From positions 1 through 33,396 of the forward strand of contig JAISYR010000013.1 of assembly GCA_031269795.1 (NCBI GenBank): a stretch of DNA of 33,396 nucleotides, in the 5' to 3' direction. The notes beneath the pieces were generated by a model that was not told where the DNA came from, did no database searches, and saw nothing but the letters and a program-made list of their open reading frames with translations. Both the position numbers and the translations under genes were made by a program. Source of the stretch: Puniceicoccales bacterium (GTDB lineage Bacteria > Verrucomicrobiota > Verrucomicrobiia > Opitutales > JAIRKQ01). The number at the start of each line of letters is the position of its first letter. The first letter of the stretch is position 1. Shown here piece after piece: positions 7,775-16,123 of this stretch.

Positions 7775-7905
7775 TAAATTTACTTGCTTTTAGGGGTGAA
7801 ATAAAACATGTTTACTCCCATGAAAAAGAAAAAATTAACACCTCGAAATTTGCCGGTGTGCTTAATTTCTTGTTTGTTCCTAGTGGTCGCTGGATGTACA
7901 TGTAC
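7775..7905 (+). repeat. Tandem duplication, copy 2
   Basis: This is the second copy of the 141-base duplication. It contains the AGGGGTGA ribosome binding sequence, the ATG at 7808 and the signal peptide codons of the full-length glycine-zipper lipoprotein. Confidence 0.85.
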
Positions 7906-8239
7906 ACAGACCAGCGGGACACTGGGTGGGGCTGCCATTGGTACCGGTGTGGGGGCCGGGGTAGGGTATGCGGTTGGAGGCAAAGGGGGAGCCATTCTCG
8001 GAGGCGCCGTAGGAGGATTGGCTGGTGGAGCATTGGGAAGCGAAGCGGCGGCACGCAAGGAACAGGAATCATCCACAAAAACTTCCCAGGTCCTTGCATC
8101 CGGACGGACAGTCGATCACACCTATGATAATAGTGCATTGGAACTTGAAAAACAGAGGATCGAAGTGGAGCGTCAACGGATTGAGGTAGAGAGGGAAAGG
8201 CTCGAACTTGAAAAAGCAAAGCGGGATTTGTTCCATTAG
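7808..8239 (+). CDS. Glycine-zipper lipoprotein with C-terminal coiled coil
   Basis: This is a 143-residue envelope protein. Residues 1-30 are a lipoprotein signal (MFTPMKKKK, hydrophobic core, lipobox VVAGC). Residues about 37-78 are a glycine-zipper membrane segment (GAAIGTGVGAGVGYAVGG, then GGAILGGAVGGLAGGALG) of the type seen in Rickettsia 17-kDa antigen and YMGG-like proteins. The C-terminal third (about 112-143) is a charged heptad coiled coil with the repeat EVERQRIEVERERLELEKAK. Such proteins usually sit in the outer membrane; the coiled coil could bind a partner or self-associate. The start at 7808 has AGGGGTGA eight bases upstream. Family and location are well supported, the exact role is unknown. 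Confidence 0.82.
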   Translation: MFTPMKKKKLTPRNLPVCLISCLFLVVAGCTCTQTSGTLGGAAIGTGVGAGVGYAVGGKGGAILGGAVGGLAGGALGSEAAARKEQESSTKTSQVLASGRTVDHTYDNSALELEKQRIEVERQRIEVERERLELEKAKRDLFH

Positions 8240-8258
8240 GAAATTAAAGTAGGATGCC

Positions 8259-9776
8259 ATGTCAATCGAAGGAGATAATATTGCTGATTTGAGTGAGTTG
8301 GAAAATTTCTCATTTCAACCGAAGTGGGAGAAACAAAAAATAGAAGATTTTTCCTATCCGCATGCGAAAAATGATAGAAAAAGTTTTCGCAGGCCAGGGC
8401 ATGCCTCCGATGGCATAGGTTTTAAGAGAAATTCCTGGCAGGAGGGGAATGGAAAGAAGAATTTTTCTCAGGATGGTATCCGTCCCCAAAGGTCTGATAG
8501 GTCAGGTAGGGATAGGTATGGCAGGGGATTTCCAAAGGCCCAGAACCTTCATCGACCTTTCGAGCCGATAGTCGATGTCGAATTTTATCCCAATGACACA
8601 GTTTTTGATGCCATAGTGTCTGCCCTAAAGTCTACCCATAAGACCTATGAACTATTTTCCGTGGCTAGGCTATTTTTAGAAAAGCCGGAACGGTTTGCGA
8701 TGGTGGTGAAGAAAAAAGATACCCAGGCAGACAAATATCTCTATTTGACTAGCGACGATAACTTCATCTTCGAAACAGAAAATATGGCGGTGGACCATGT
8801 CCTAGAAAATTACGCGGGGAAGCACTTTGACATCGAAGAACTGGAAGTTCCTCCTCCAACGGGAAAATTTATCTGTTTGCATAGGTGTGGCATGACAGGT
8901 AAGGTGTTGTGCCCCCCGAATTACCACAAATATCAGGAAATTTTGTTGGAGCATCATGGTAGATTCTTGCCACGCGTTCCATTTGAGAAGTTCAAAGCGA
9001 GGATAGAAAAAATTACATCCGAGGAAGAGATAGAAAACTGGAGAATCCAGTCTTCCAAGGTACAAATTTTCAAGCCGAAGGGACAGGAAGATCCCGTCGA
9101 AAAAATAGAGTTGAAATCTACCGGTGAGGCGAAAAAATATTTCATTGAACACCTCAAAGGCCAAGCCATTACCCGCTATGATTCGGTGCGGATTTCCGGT
9201 GAAACATTTGATAGGATGCCGCGAAGTTTGTTGAGCAAGTCAATCTTTGTTCTAGTTGGCAGAGAAAAATCTTTTCCATTGAATTTTGCGAATAATTTGC
9301 GGGGACGTTTGGGCCGTTCCGGTTTTACAATTTATAAAATTGGTAACAAACCAGGCATCAGCTACGTCTCCGGAATTAGGCGTAAATTTAGGCAGCCCGG
9401 GAATATTTTCACGGATGATATGCAGAAAATCATCGCCATAGTAGATGCCAATCCAAAAATTTCCATCACATCCCTGTGTTTACAGTACACGCAAGGATTC
9501 CTGGGAATTCCCGACGGTTTTGAAAAAGAGGGCAATCAAGTACCAACGTTCGCTTCGACATCCCAAGAACCTTCCAGTGACACGGAAAGCGTTGCCGCAT
9601 CCCCCTTGAATTCCCCCAAAGAATCCGGAAGTCAGGAATTTTTCAAAAATTTACATTGGTTGATCCGCGAAGGATATGTAATAGAATTCGAAGACGGCAC
9701 ACTGGTTTCTACCGAAATAATCGCACGGAAAGAACAACCAAGAATGCAGGCGGAAACAGAGCCAATTGTGCCGTAG
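8259..9776 (+). CDS. Conserved hypothetical with basic disordered N-terminus and a Cys/His cluster
   Basis: This is a 505-residue protein. Residues about 35-100 are low-complexity and rich in Arg, Gly, Ser, Lys and Asp (for example RSDRSGRDRYGRGF), typical of RNA- or DNA-binding tails. Residues 206-223 hold C206, H208, C210, C218 and H223 in a tight cluster that could bind a metal. A positively charged region lies at about 328-375 (LRGRLGRSGF, GIRRKFRQPG). A Ser/Glu-rich linker (about 425-455) precedes a final helical piece ending in WLIREGYVIEFEDGTL, which could be a small winged-helix-like unit. I have an impression that similar proteins are conserved in Opitutae. An AGGA Shine-Dalgarno lies six bases before the ATG. 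Nucleic-acid binding is inference. Confidence 0.7.
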   Translation: MSIEGDNIADLSELENFSFQPKWEKQKIEDFSYPHAKNDRKSFRRPGHASDGIGFKRNSWQEGNGKKNFSQDGIRPQRSDRSGRDRYGRGFPKAQNLHRPFEPIVDVEFYPNDTVFDAIVSALKSTHKTYELFSVARLFLEKPERFAMVVKKKDTQADKYLYLTSDDNFIFETENMAVDHVLENYAGKHFDIEELEVPPPTGKFICLHRCGMTGKVLCPPNYHKYQEILLEHHGRFLPRVPFEKFKARIEKITSEEEIENWRIQSSKVQIFKPKGQEDPVEKIELKSTGEAKKYFIEHLKGQAITRYDSVRISGETFDRMPRSLLSKSIFVLVGREKSFPLNFANNLRGRLGRSGFTIYKIGNKPGISYVSGIRRKFRQPGNIFTDDMQKIIAIVDANPKISITSLCLQYTQGFLGIPDGFEKEGNQVPTFASTSQEPSSDTESVAASPLNSPKESGSQEFFKNLHWLIREGYVIEFEDGTLVSTEIIARKEQPRMQAETEPIVP

Positions 9777-9830
9777 GATCAGCAAATGAAAATGTTAGGA
9801 ACGAGCTATCCTAGAGGCCAACGACAAAGT

Positions 9831-10217
9831 TTAGGGAATGTATTCGTAGAGGTATGCCACAATCTCTTGGGGAGCGCGGCTTTTTTTTACGTTTCGGGAG
9901 AGGTTGGGGTATCCTTTTATGGTGAGAGTCCAAAGCTTGAGATTGGACCCCATGGACTGTGCCTTACATGCTGCCCTAAAATGTGCACTTGGAACAAATA
10001 AACAATGGACTTGCCTGTCCTCGGACTGCAGATCGTGCCTGTGAGTCATACAATTGTCTATATCCGCTATTAGGGCAACAGCCGTCTGATCAACCCCTGG
10101 CATGGTTGCATGTTCCATAAAACATTTTATTATGGCCAATGTGGCGGTTGTAAAAAGTGCAATCGCACAGAGGACTTCAAGCAAAGAAAAAGCTTTTTGA
10201 TCTCTAGGTTTCATCAT
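9831..10217 (-). CDS. Type II secretion/type IV pilus pseudopilin (GspI-like position)
   Basis: From the ATG at 10217 the protein has 128 residues. It carries a prepilin N-terminus: MMKPRDQKA cut before FSLLEV with Glu at mature position 5, then the hydrophobic helix LLEVLCAIALFTTATLAIIK. The frame is open upstream to 10268, but the ATG at 10217 overlaps the preceding gene's stop by ATGA, so it is the likely coupled start. The rest is a short globular domain without motifs I can name. Third of three pseudopilin genes in a row; order and size suggest a GspI-type minor pseudopilin, which is inference. Confidence 0.75.
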   Translation of the reverse strand: MMKPRDQKAFSLLEVLCAIALFTTATLAIIKCFMEHATMPGVDQTAVALIADIDNCMTHRHDLQSEDRQVHCLFVPSAHFRAACKAQSMGSNLKLWTLTIKGYPNLSRNVKKSRAPQEIVAYLYEYIP

Positions 10218-10735
10218 TCTTGTGCGTATATATGTGTTTGTGCGTTCGCGTCGACGGCAATAAACCATTCCTTGCCTTCAAGTGAAAATTTCAACTGGAA
10301 AGGGGTAAAAAATTTTTCTTTGAAAATCACTTGATTTTGTGGTATTTCACCGGCTTTAAAGGAATTCTGGGGACGGTCCGAGCTTTTACAAATTTCAGGA
10401 AAGTTTACAAAACTACAATTCGAAATTCTTGAGTCCAATCTTTTGCTACGTTTTGTCATCCAAGGACCTTTCTTAATTTCTAGGTCAACAAATTCGTCAA
10501 GAGAGTCGTAATCTGACCTTGAAACTAAATCAAGGGTAATCGCATCGTCGGATCCCATGGCATACAATCTCGCCAGAAATACAGCTTCGGATAGGATGAC
10601 TTTTGTCCCATAAACGGCATCATCTCTGGACCTAAACGGCTTAATGACAAAGCACGTCACAAACGCTCCCATCAGCGCTAGGACAAATATTAACTCTATC
10701 AGCGTAAACCCTAGCTGTTGTTTGTTTTCCCCCAT
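10214..10735 (-). CDS. Pseudopilin (GspH-like)
   Basis: From the ATG at 10735 it has 173 residues. The leader MGENKQQLG is followed by FTLIEL, giving the conserved G before the cleavage site and Glu5, and then the hydrophobic helix IFVLALMGAFVTCFV. The C-terminal domain of about 140 residues is longer than in its two neighbours, as in GspH/FimT-type minor pseudopilins. The longer frame to 10768 would put non-leader residues before the signal and is unlikely. It overlaps the next pseudopilin by ATGA. Confidence 0.75.
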   Translation of the reverse strand: MGENKQQLGFTLIELIFVLALMGAFVTCFVIKPFRSRDDAVYGTKVILSEAVFLARLYAMGSDDAITLDLVSRSDYDSLDEFVDLEIKKGPWMTKRSKRLDSRISNCSFVNFPEICKSSDRPQNSFKAGEIPQNQVIFKEKFFTPFQLKFSLEGKEWFIAVDANAQTHIYAQE

Positions 10736-10798
10736 GACATTCTTTGATGAATAAAGCACCAAAAACATTTGGTGCCTTTGAAATAATTTGCAAATTGT

Positions 10799-11188
10799 TT
10801 AAAAAGGCAAATAGGGAGACAAGTCAATCGTAATTGGGGTAACACCCGCCGTGGCTGCCTTACCCCCCGATTTAGGTGATACGGTTACTATGTTACCACT
10901 TACCGTAAACTCATACGGCTCTCTGTAAGGATCATTTGTGGTGTTAAGGTTAAGGTATGTCGCCTCGATAACACCCGACTGCGGTATCACTCTGCTTGAA
11001 GATACTTTTGCTACGATGGCTGTTCTAATCCTTCCATCCATGTCGATCCTCGTTTGTTGTGCTAAAGCTGCATCGCGCCCAGATCCGACACTCCTTGTAA
11101 GAGTGACAGCTATACCTGCTAAGATTGCCAAAACAATCAGTACTTCTATCAGTGTAAAACCACGATTTTGTTTGTTTAAAATATTCAT
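10799..11188 (-). CDS. Pseudopilin (GspG/GspH-like)
   Basis: From the ATG at 11188 it has 129 residues: MNILNKQNRG, then FTLIEVLIVLAILAGIAVTL with Glu at mature position 5, then a compact domain ending PITIDLSPYLPF. The longer frame to 11227 overlaps ispG and lacks leader character. The N-terminal helix is close to the GspG/GspH consensus, but the proline normally following the helix and a clear calcium-site signature of GspG are not obvious. It starts 25 bases after ispG and leads the pseudopilin trio. Prepilin peptidase, ATPase and secretin genes are not in this window. Confidence 0.75.
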   Translation of the reverse strand: MNILNKQNRGFTLIEVLIVLAILAGIAVTLTRSVGSGRDAALAQQTRIDMDGRIRTAIVAKVSSSRVIPQSGVIEATYLNLNTTNDPYREPYEFTVSGNIVTVSPKSGGKAATAGVTPITIDLSPYLPF

Positions 11189-11213
11189 AGTGAGGAAGTA
11201 TTGTACGGAACAA

Positions 11214-12377
11214 TTACATGCCGTCAAGTTTTAATCGACAAATTTTTGTTAAATTTTTACAAATTTCTTCCCGTGAAACATTTTTCAGGACACAATTTCT
11301 ATTTTGATAGAGGGACAGGGTACCATTTGGACTACCAATAATCGCAAAGTCGGCATCTGCCGCTTCCCCCAGGCCATTGACCATACACCCCATCACGGCG
11401 ATCTTCAAATTCCTTGCACCTATTTGTTTTTCCAAGTGTGCCCTAAGCTCCCCCAGAATGGACTGAATGTCATAGGATGTGCGGCCACAGGATGGGCACG
11501 CAATGAATTCTATGCCATAGCGCCTCACTCCACACCCCTGCAAAATGTTCCTTGCGACCTCTATTTCCCTGACGGGATCTTCCGTCAGCGAAACCCGCAG
11601 GGTATCCCCAATGCCATCCATCAGAAGACACCCCATGCCGATTGCTGATTTTATGCGGGCGTAATCCCCACTGCCAGACTCCGTAACCCCAAGGTGAATT
11701 GGATAATTTTTCTCCATTTCATCGAGCTTGGAACAGGCCAGGCGATTGGCAGCTATCATTTTTTTTACATCGCTGGCTTTAAATGACAGAATGATATTTT
11801 CAAATTTAATTTCCCAGGCCACTTCGAGGCACTCCTTGGCACTTTCCCACATGGCGACATCCCCATGCCCAAATTTGTAAACCATACGGGGAGCCAGAGA
11901 CCCATGATTAATTCCGATCCGCACGGACTTTTTCAAATCCTTTGCTTTCCGCAAAAATTTGCCCAGGGATTTTTGCAATTTGTTTTTCCCCACGAGAAAC
12001 TCATCATCCGAAAACGACTGGGGTCCCACCAGCTTGTCGGAAAAATTTCCCGCATTTATGCGAACCTTATCGGCCACTTCCAGGCAGTTCAAAGCAATGG
12101 CCGGAGAAAAATGAACATCGGCCACCATGGGGACTGGAATGTTCCTGGCCCGTAGAATTTTTTTTATTTCAGCGAAAAACTTTATGTCCTCCAAATCCGT
12201 TATCGCCAGCCGAACAATTTCACACCCCCCTTCGAATAACTCACAAATTTGCCGCACATTGCCTGCCACATTTTTCGTAGGAATATTCGTCATCGATTGG
12301 ATGCTAATGGTATTGTTCCCCCCAACGCCAACATGGCCGACGGCCACCTCCTTCGTTTGCCTACGTTTAGCGACCAT
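11214..12377 (-). CDS. ispG: 4-hydroxy-3-methylbut-2-en-1-yl diphosphate synthase
   Basis: IspG converts MEcPP to HMBPP, the substrate of IspH, with a [4Fe-4S] cluster. The 387 residues show SIQSMTNIPTKNV near the start (TIM-barrel phosphate-binding region), MVADVHFSP at about 84-92, VRINAGNF at 105-112 and GINHGSL at 155-161. The cluster cysteines are CPSC (C294 and C297) and GCMVNGLGE (C331), with a glutamate at 338, the same spacing as the bacterial enzyme. This is the short bacterial form without the large insert of plant and chlamydial enzymes. Its ATG overlaps the end of rseP by 11 bases, so the two are co-transcribed. Confidence 0.96.
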   Translation of the reverse strand: MVAKRRQTKEVAVGHVGVGGNNTISIQSMTNIPTKNVAGNVRQICELFEGGCEIVRLAITDLEDIKFFAEIKKILRARNIPVPMVADVHFSPAIALNCLEVADKVRINAGNFSDKLVGPQSFSDDEFLVGKNKLQKSLGKFLRKAKDLKKSVRIGINHGSLAPRMVYKFGHGDVAMWESAKECLEVAWEIKFENIILSFKASDVKKMIAANRLACSKLDEMEKNYPIHLGVTESGSGDYARIKSAIGMGCLLMDGIGDTLRVSLTEDPVREIEVARNILQGCGVRRYGIEFIACPSCGRTSYDIQSILGELRAHLEKQIGARNLKIAVMGCMVNGLGEAADADFAIIGSPNGTLSLYQNRNCVLKNVSREEICKNLTKICRLKLDGM

Positions 12378-14124
12378 GGCGTATGATTAGTCGAGATTCT
12401 CTCTGATTTTCGAAGATCGCTTGCCTTTCGGCCCATATGCGTCTAAAGTCGAAAAAGGTAACATAGGCCAATAGTACGATCAGCAGGGCAAAAAATACGG
12501 TCTGAATCTTTGCCAAAACTTTATTCAGGGATTTCCACGTTGTAAACCTTTCCAACAGGGCAATAGTAATTATACCGCCATCCAACACGGGCAAAGGCAG
12601 CAAATTTAAAATTGCCAGATTTACGTTTATCAAAATAACAAAACACAGCAGGGTGAGAAAACTGTTTTTGGCAAATGTATGCAAAGCTTTTATCAAGCCG
12701 GCCGGTCCCATCAAGTGTTTTGCAGAGATGCTAGAGCCTTTGCTAAACAGGCTCCCCAGGGTTTTAAGGGTAATATCCATCGAATCGACGATTTGCCGAA
12801 CTGCTGTCGGCCTATGGATTATCGACTGGGGATCAAATACTATGCCACACAAATGGTCAATTTTCGTATCAGACAAATGAACGTCGGTAATTTTTTCCAG
12901 GGAAAGTTCTCGCTCTCCAGATTTTGTCAGAATTTTTAGCGTCACTTGATCGCTATTCCTGAGGACATTGCCAATTTCTTCCAGGGAAAATACCTTCTTT
13001 CCCCTAAAAGGGGCCAACCGGTCTCCATTGGAAATACCATTTTTTTCTAAAAATTTTTCGTCGCTACAAAAAATTTGCATATGCGAAAAATTTTGCCGTA
13101 GGCCGTTATTCAACGGCGTAATATCTTTGTCCGCTGGGATAAAATCAAGCTTCCAGCGTTTTTTCGAGAAAGTTAATCCGCAAAAAGGTTTCCTGACGGC
13201 TAATTTTACAACTGGCACATTTACGGTCTGAAATTTCCCATTGCGCTCAATCTCCATGGCAATGGTTTCATTTTTTGAGGCCATATCATGCAATGTTTGC
13301 GCATGAAATAGGGGAACACCATTGGCCGACATCAGGCGATCTCCCTTTCTAAGCTCCAGTACTTGTGTCTTATCCAAATGGCGTAGGTCCCCAACAATCA
13401 ATGTTTGTCTGGGATGGACTCCAATGACCCTAAGCGCATCATGCCGTTGCTTGGAATAGGAGATGAGTATAGGATTTACTGATACTTGTAACCTTACGCC
13501 ATCGCGTTCGAGTTCAATGGTTGCCAATGGTTCTTTACCGTTGTCTTTTTTATTTCCCAGGGCGATAAGTTGCACGATCTCATCGAATTTTTTGACCCTA
13601 TGCCCGTCTATGGATAAAATTTTATCATTCGGAAGAATCCCAGCCTTGGATGCCGGGGACTGCATCTGGTGCCCATCGGGCGTGGTTAATGTGGGCGCAA
13701 CGTATCCGACAGTGGTCGTAAGTTCCTCTTCCAAAACCGGAAGTCCGACGAAATAGACAACAATTGCCAGACCAAATGCCAAAAGCATATTAGCCAGTGG
13801 CCCTGCAAATGCGATGATAACTTTGTCGAAGCAGGTGGCCGGCTTCGCATCATCGGGCAGATCAAAATTTCCTTCGATCTCGTGCAAATCAGCCAGCTGG
13901 GGGATCGCCACGTATCCACCCAACGGTAGCAGGGAAATTACGAATTCCGTTTCCTGAACCCTAAATCCAAATATTTTTGGACCAAAACCAATGGAAAATT
14001 TCGGAACTAGCAGCCCCCTTTTTTTGGCCAGCACATAATGTCCTATTTCGTGGATTAGAATCGACCCTCCGAAAAATATTATCACCAATAAAATTGGTAC
14101 CAAACGGACTAGGAATGCCTTCAT
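12367..14124 (-). CDS. rseP: Site-2 intramembrane zinc metalloprotease RseP, long form with apparently three PDZ-like domains
   Basis: RseP cuts membrane-embedded substrates such as anti-sigma factors and cleared signal peptides. The first membrane helix contains the zinc motif HEIGH (H25, E26, H29), followed by GFGPKIF and LLPLGGYV. The second metal motif NLLPLPVLDGG is at about 507-517 in a C-terminal membrane helix. At 585 residues it is well above the roughly 450 of E. coli. Between the helices I see three PDZ-like cores, each with a GD/ND...L...NG/DG pattern: about 155-215 (KAGILPNDKILSIDGH), 250-305 (LRKGDRLMSANG) and 345-410 (KNGISNGDRLAPFRGK). E. coli has two. It lies between pgpA and ispG, a common lipid/envelope neighbourhood, though dxr, often adjacent, is absent. 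Confidence 0.93.
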   Translation of the reverse strand: MKAFLVRLVPILLVIIFFGGSILIHEIGHYVLAKKRGLLVPKFSIGFGPKIFGFRVQETEFVISLLPLGGYVAIPQLADLHEIEGNFDLPDDAKPATCFDKVIIAFAGPLANMLLAFGLAIVVYFVGLPVLEEELTTTVGYVAPTLTTPDGHQMQSPASKAGILPNDKILSIDGHRVKKFDEIVQLIALGNKKDNGKEPLATIELERDGVRLQVSVNPILISYSKQRHDALRVIGVHPRQTLIVGDLRHLDKTQVLELRKGDRLMSANGVPLFHAQTLHDMASKNETIAMEIERNGKFQTVNVPVVKLAVRKPFCGLTFSKKRWKLDFIPADKDITPLNNGLRQNFSHMQIFCSDEKFLEKNGISNGDRLAPFRGKKVFSLEEIGNVLRNSDQVTLKILTKSGERELSLEKITDVHLSDTKIDHLCGIVFDPQSIIHRPTAVRQIVDSMDITLKTLGSLFSKGSSISAKHLMGPAGLIKALHTFAKNSFLTLLCFVILINVNLAILNLLPLPVLDGGIITIALLERFTTWKSLNKVLAKIQTVFFALLIVLLAYVTFFDFRRIWAERQAIFENQRESRLIIRHGR

Positions 14125-14145
14125 TTTCTTGAAAGGTGTCGCTAA

Positions 14146-14625
14146 CTACAGAATAGTCAAGCAAATCAAAATCATGGTAAAATTTGCATAGGCTGCCGCA
14201 ATGATATCGTCGACGACGATACCTATTCCCCCCGAAAGATCCTGGGATTTTTTTATGCCAAATGGTTTCAAAATATCAAAAATACGGAAAATGATAAAAC
14301 CAAACACCCAAATTTTCCACATGGCAACTGTCGCCGGGACGAAATGTTTTATGCCAAGGAAACAAATGGGCATCGCAACGAACTCATCGAGGATGACACA
14401 GCTCGGATCTTTTTCTCCAATCACTTTTTCCGCCATGTCGCAAGTGACAATGGCCAGCAAAATAATGGTGATGAGCGTAAAAATCATAGGGAAAATCGAC
14501 AAATTTTGCAGGAGGATAATGTGAAGCAATAATCCCATAAACGACCCAAGTGTCCCTGGCATAATCGGGAATTTTCCAAGGCCAAATAGCGTGGCCAGAT
14601 TGATAATAAAATTTTCCAAAATCAT
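14146..14625 (-). CDS. pgpA: Phosphatidylglycerophosphatase A
   Basis: PgpA removes phosphate from phosphatidylglycerophosphate to make phosphatidylglycerol at the inner membrane. The protein shows GLGKFPIMPGTLGS near the start, the acidic KDPSCVILDEFVAMP motif in the middle, FRIFDILKPFGIKKSQDL, and GGIGIVVDDIIAA near the end, all in PgpA order. There are about four hydrophobic segments. A TTG at 14634 would add three residues; the ATG at 14625 gives the usual start just before the first helix and is preferred. About 160 residues is normal. It lies 21 bases upstream of rseP on the same strand. Confidence 0.93.
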   Translation of the reverse strand: MILENFIINLATLFGLGKFPIMPGTLGSFMGLLLHIILLQNLSIFPMIFTLITIILLAIVTCDMAEKVIGEKDPSCVILDEFVAMPICFLGIKHFVPATVAMWKIWVFGFIIFRIFDILKPFGIKKSQDLSGGIGIVVDDIIAAAYANFTMILICLTIL

Positions 14626-14741
14626 TGGTAACAAGATGTTCTTTTAATGGGAAATTGAAAGAAGAATATTTACACATACCCGGGAACGCCATCGCAAAAT
14701 TTTTCTGCCTACCATTGATTGCCAAGTACATGCGGTGGTGT

Positions 14742-15740
14742 TCATCGCCTAAATTTTGCAGCTGCCCGCAATAACCTGTCGTCGATTGCTATTCCAATTC
14801 CTGTCCTCGGAGGCCGTTCGCACAAAATGGTATCATAGTGTGCAAAGTCGAGTCGTTGAAGGGTAGAAAACAGGTTCCTAGCCACCACATTTAAATTGCC
14901 GTCGTCGCTAAACCAAAGGATAGCTTCGGCTAGGAGTTGTAAATTTTTCACAGTCCCATCGAAATCTTTCGGCCTTTGCGTAAACACAATGGCCGTTCTC
15001 CCAGCGAAATATTGCGAAAGATCCCTGTTACCATGTTCAAAAAGGACCAGACGGGTATCGGTACAATAGTGCTGCTTCAATTGGCCAGGGACACACGGGT
15101 TTTTAGAAACAATCTGAACGTCATAGTCGATAACATCTTCTCCCAAAACTTTGGCAATGGCATCGGCGGCTATCGCTCCCGGCCTTAAAATCTTGGGAAC
15201 CGTGCTGGTTATGTCTAAGATTGTCGATTCCAAGCCAACGGCACATTCACCACCATCGAGCATTATTTTTACCCTATCCCCAAGAGTTGCTTTTACCTGC
15301 CCAATGCAGGTCGGGCTGACATAGCCAAATGGATTGGCGCTCGGAGCGGCCAAGGGCAGGTCGGAGGCTAACAGGACCGCTCGAAAAATCGGATGGTCAG
15401 GACAACGGATTGCAACCGTACCGTAACCAGAGGTCACAATGTCCGGAATAACTGCTTTTTTGGGGAGAATTATGGTGATTGGACCTGGCCAAAATGCCCC
15501 GGTAATTTTTTCAACGCGCACTGGATATTTTTTTACATGACTATACCGTTCCAACCAGGAACTATCCAGCACGTGCAAAATCAATGGGTTATTTAGCGGA
15601 CGACCTTTGATCGTAAAAATTTTCCTAACAGCTTTTTCGTCGAGCGCATTGGCTGCGAGACCGTAGACGGTTTCCGTTGGCAAAATAACCACTCCACCTC
15701 CCTTCAACTCCTGGGATGCCGCAGCAATATCAGCATTCAT
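14742..15740 (-). CDS. tsaC: L-threonylcarbamoyladenylate synthase (Sua5-type TsaC)
   Basis: The enzyme makes threonylcarbamoyl-AMP for the t6A37 modification of ANN-decoding tRNAs. The YrdC domain fills about residues 1-205: GGVVILPTETVYGLAANA, KGRPLNNPLILHV (substrate-binding Lys/Arg), VAIRCPDHP, LAAPSANPFGYVSPT, and GLESTILDIT with LRPGAIA. After it comes a C-terminal Sua5 domain beginning near PCVPGQLKQHY, so this 332-residue protein is the long Sua5 form rather than the short TsaC. The ATG at 15740 lies nine bases after the rpsR stop, so the two are probably one operon. Confidence 0.93.
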   Translation of the reverse strand: MNADIAAASQELKGGGVVILPTETVYGLAANALDEKAVRKIFTIKGRPLNNPLILHVLDSSWLERYSHVKKYPVRVEKITGAFWPGPITIILPKKAVIPDIVTSGYGTVAIRCPDHPIFRAVLLASDLPLAAPSANPFGYVSPTCIGQVKATLGDRVKIMLDGGECAVGLESTILDITSTVPKILRPGAIAADAIAKVLGEDVIDYDVQIVSKNPCVPGQLKQHYCTDTRLVLFEHGNRDLSQYFAGRTAIVFTQRPKDFDGTVKNLQLLAEAILWFSDDGNLNVVARNLFSTLQRLDFAHYDTILCERPPRTGIGIAIDDRLLRAAAKFRR

Positions 15741-15749
15741 GGGAACGCT

Positions 15750-15986
15750 CTATTTCATCAGAAGCATATTGCGAGCCCGTTTGATCATCCGCGTGACATG
15801 GCGTTGCTGGTGGGCTGTCAATCCGGTAAACTTCCGTGCCAAAATTTTCCCCGTTCCCGTGATGACCGCGGACAATTTCTCAACATCCGTATATTTCAAC
15901 TCCAATGGAGAAACATTCTTTATCAATTGTGACTCTGCGCTGGCTTCTTCTTCCATCGCTTGAAGATCAATGGGAAAGTACGACAT
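15750..15986 (-). CDS. rpsR: Small ribosomal subunit protein bS18
   Basis: This is a 78-residue protein from the ATG at 15986 (the longer frame would start with TTG). The C-terminal half, with LARKFTGLTAHQQRH and the basic MIKRARNMLLM, is the diagnostic bS18 region (family pattern P/A-R-x-x-T-G-L-x-A-x-x-Q-R). The preceding KYTDVEKLSAVITGTGKI matches the usual YKDvxxLxxfixxxGKI. The N-terminus is acidic (MEEEASAES), unlike the basic start of many bS18 proteins. Instead of the common rpsF-ssb-rpsR-rplI order, it sits alone in front of tsaC. It is very small for a family call, but the signature is strong. Confidence 0.9.
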   Translation of the reverse strand: MSYFPIDLQAMEEEASAESQLIKNVSPLELKYTDVEKLSAVITGTGKILARKFTGLTAHQQRHVTRMIKRARNMLLMK

Positions 15987-16123
15987 TTTGCAAGACAAAA
16001 ATGAAAAAATGAGATATAATTGGGCGTGAAAATGATTTTAAAATCAAAAACTTCTACTAGGGGAGAATACTAATCAAACATTGAAAGATATAGAAATTAC
16101 TTGCACAGAAAGGGGACAAAGGC

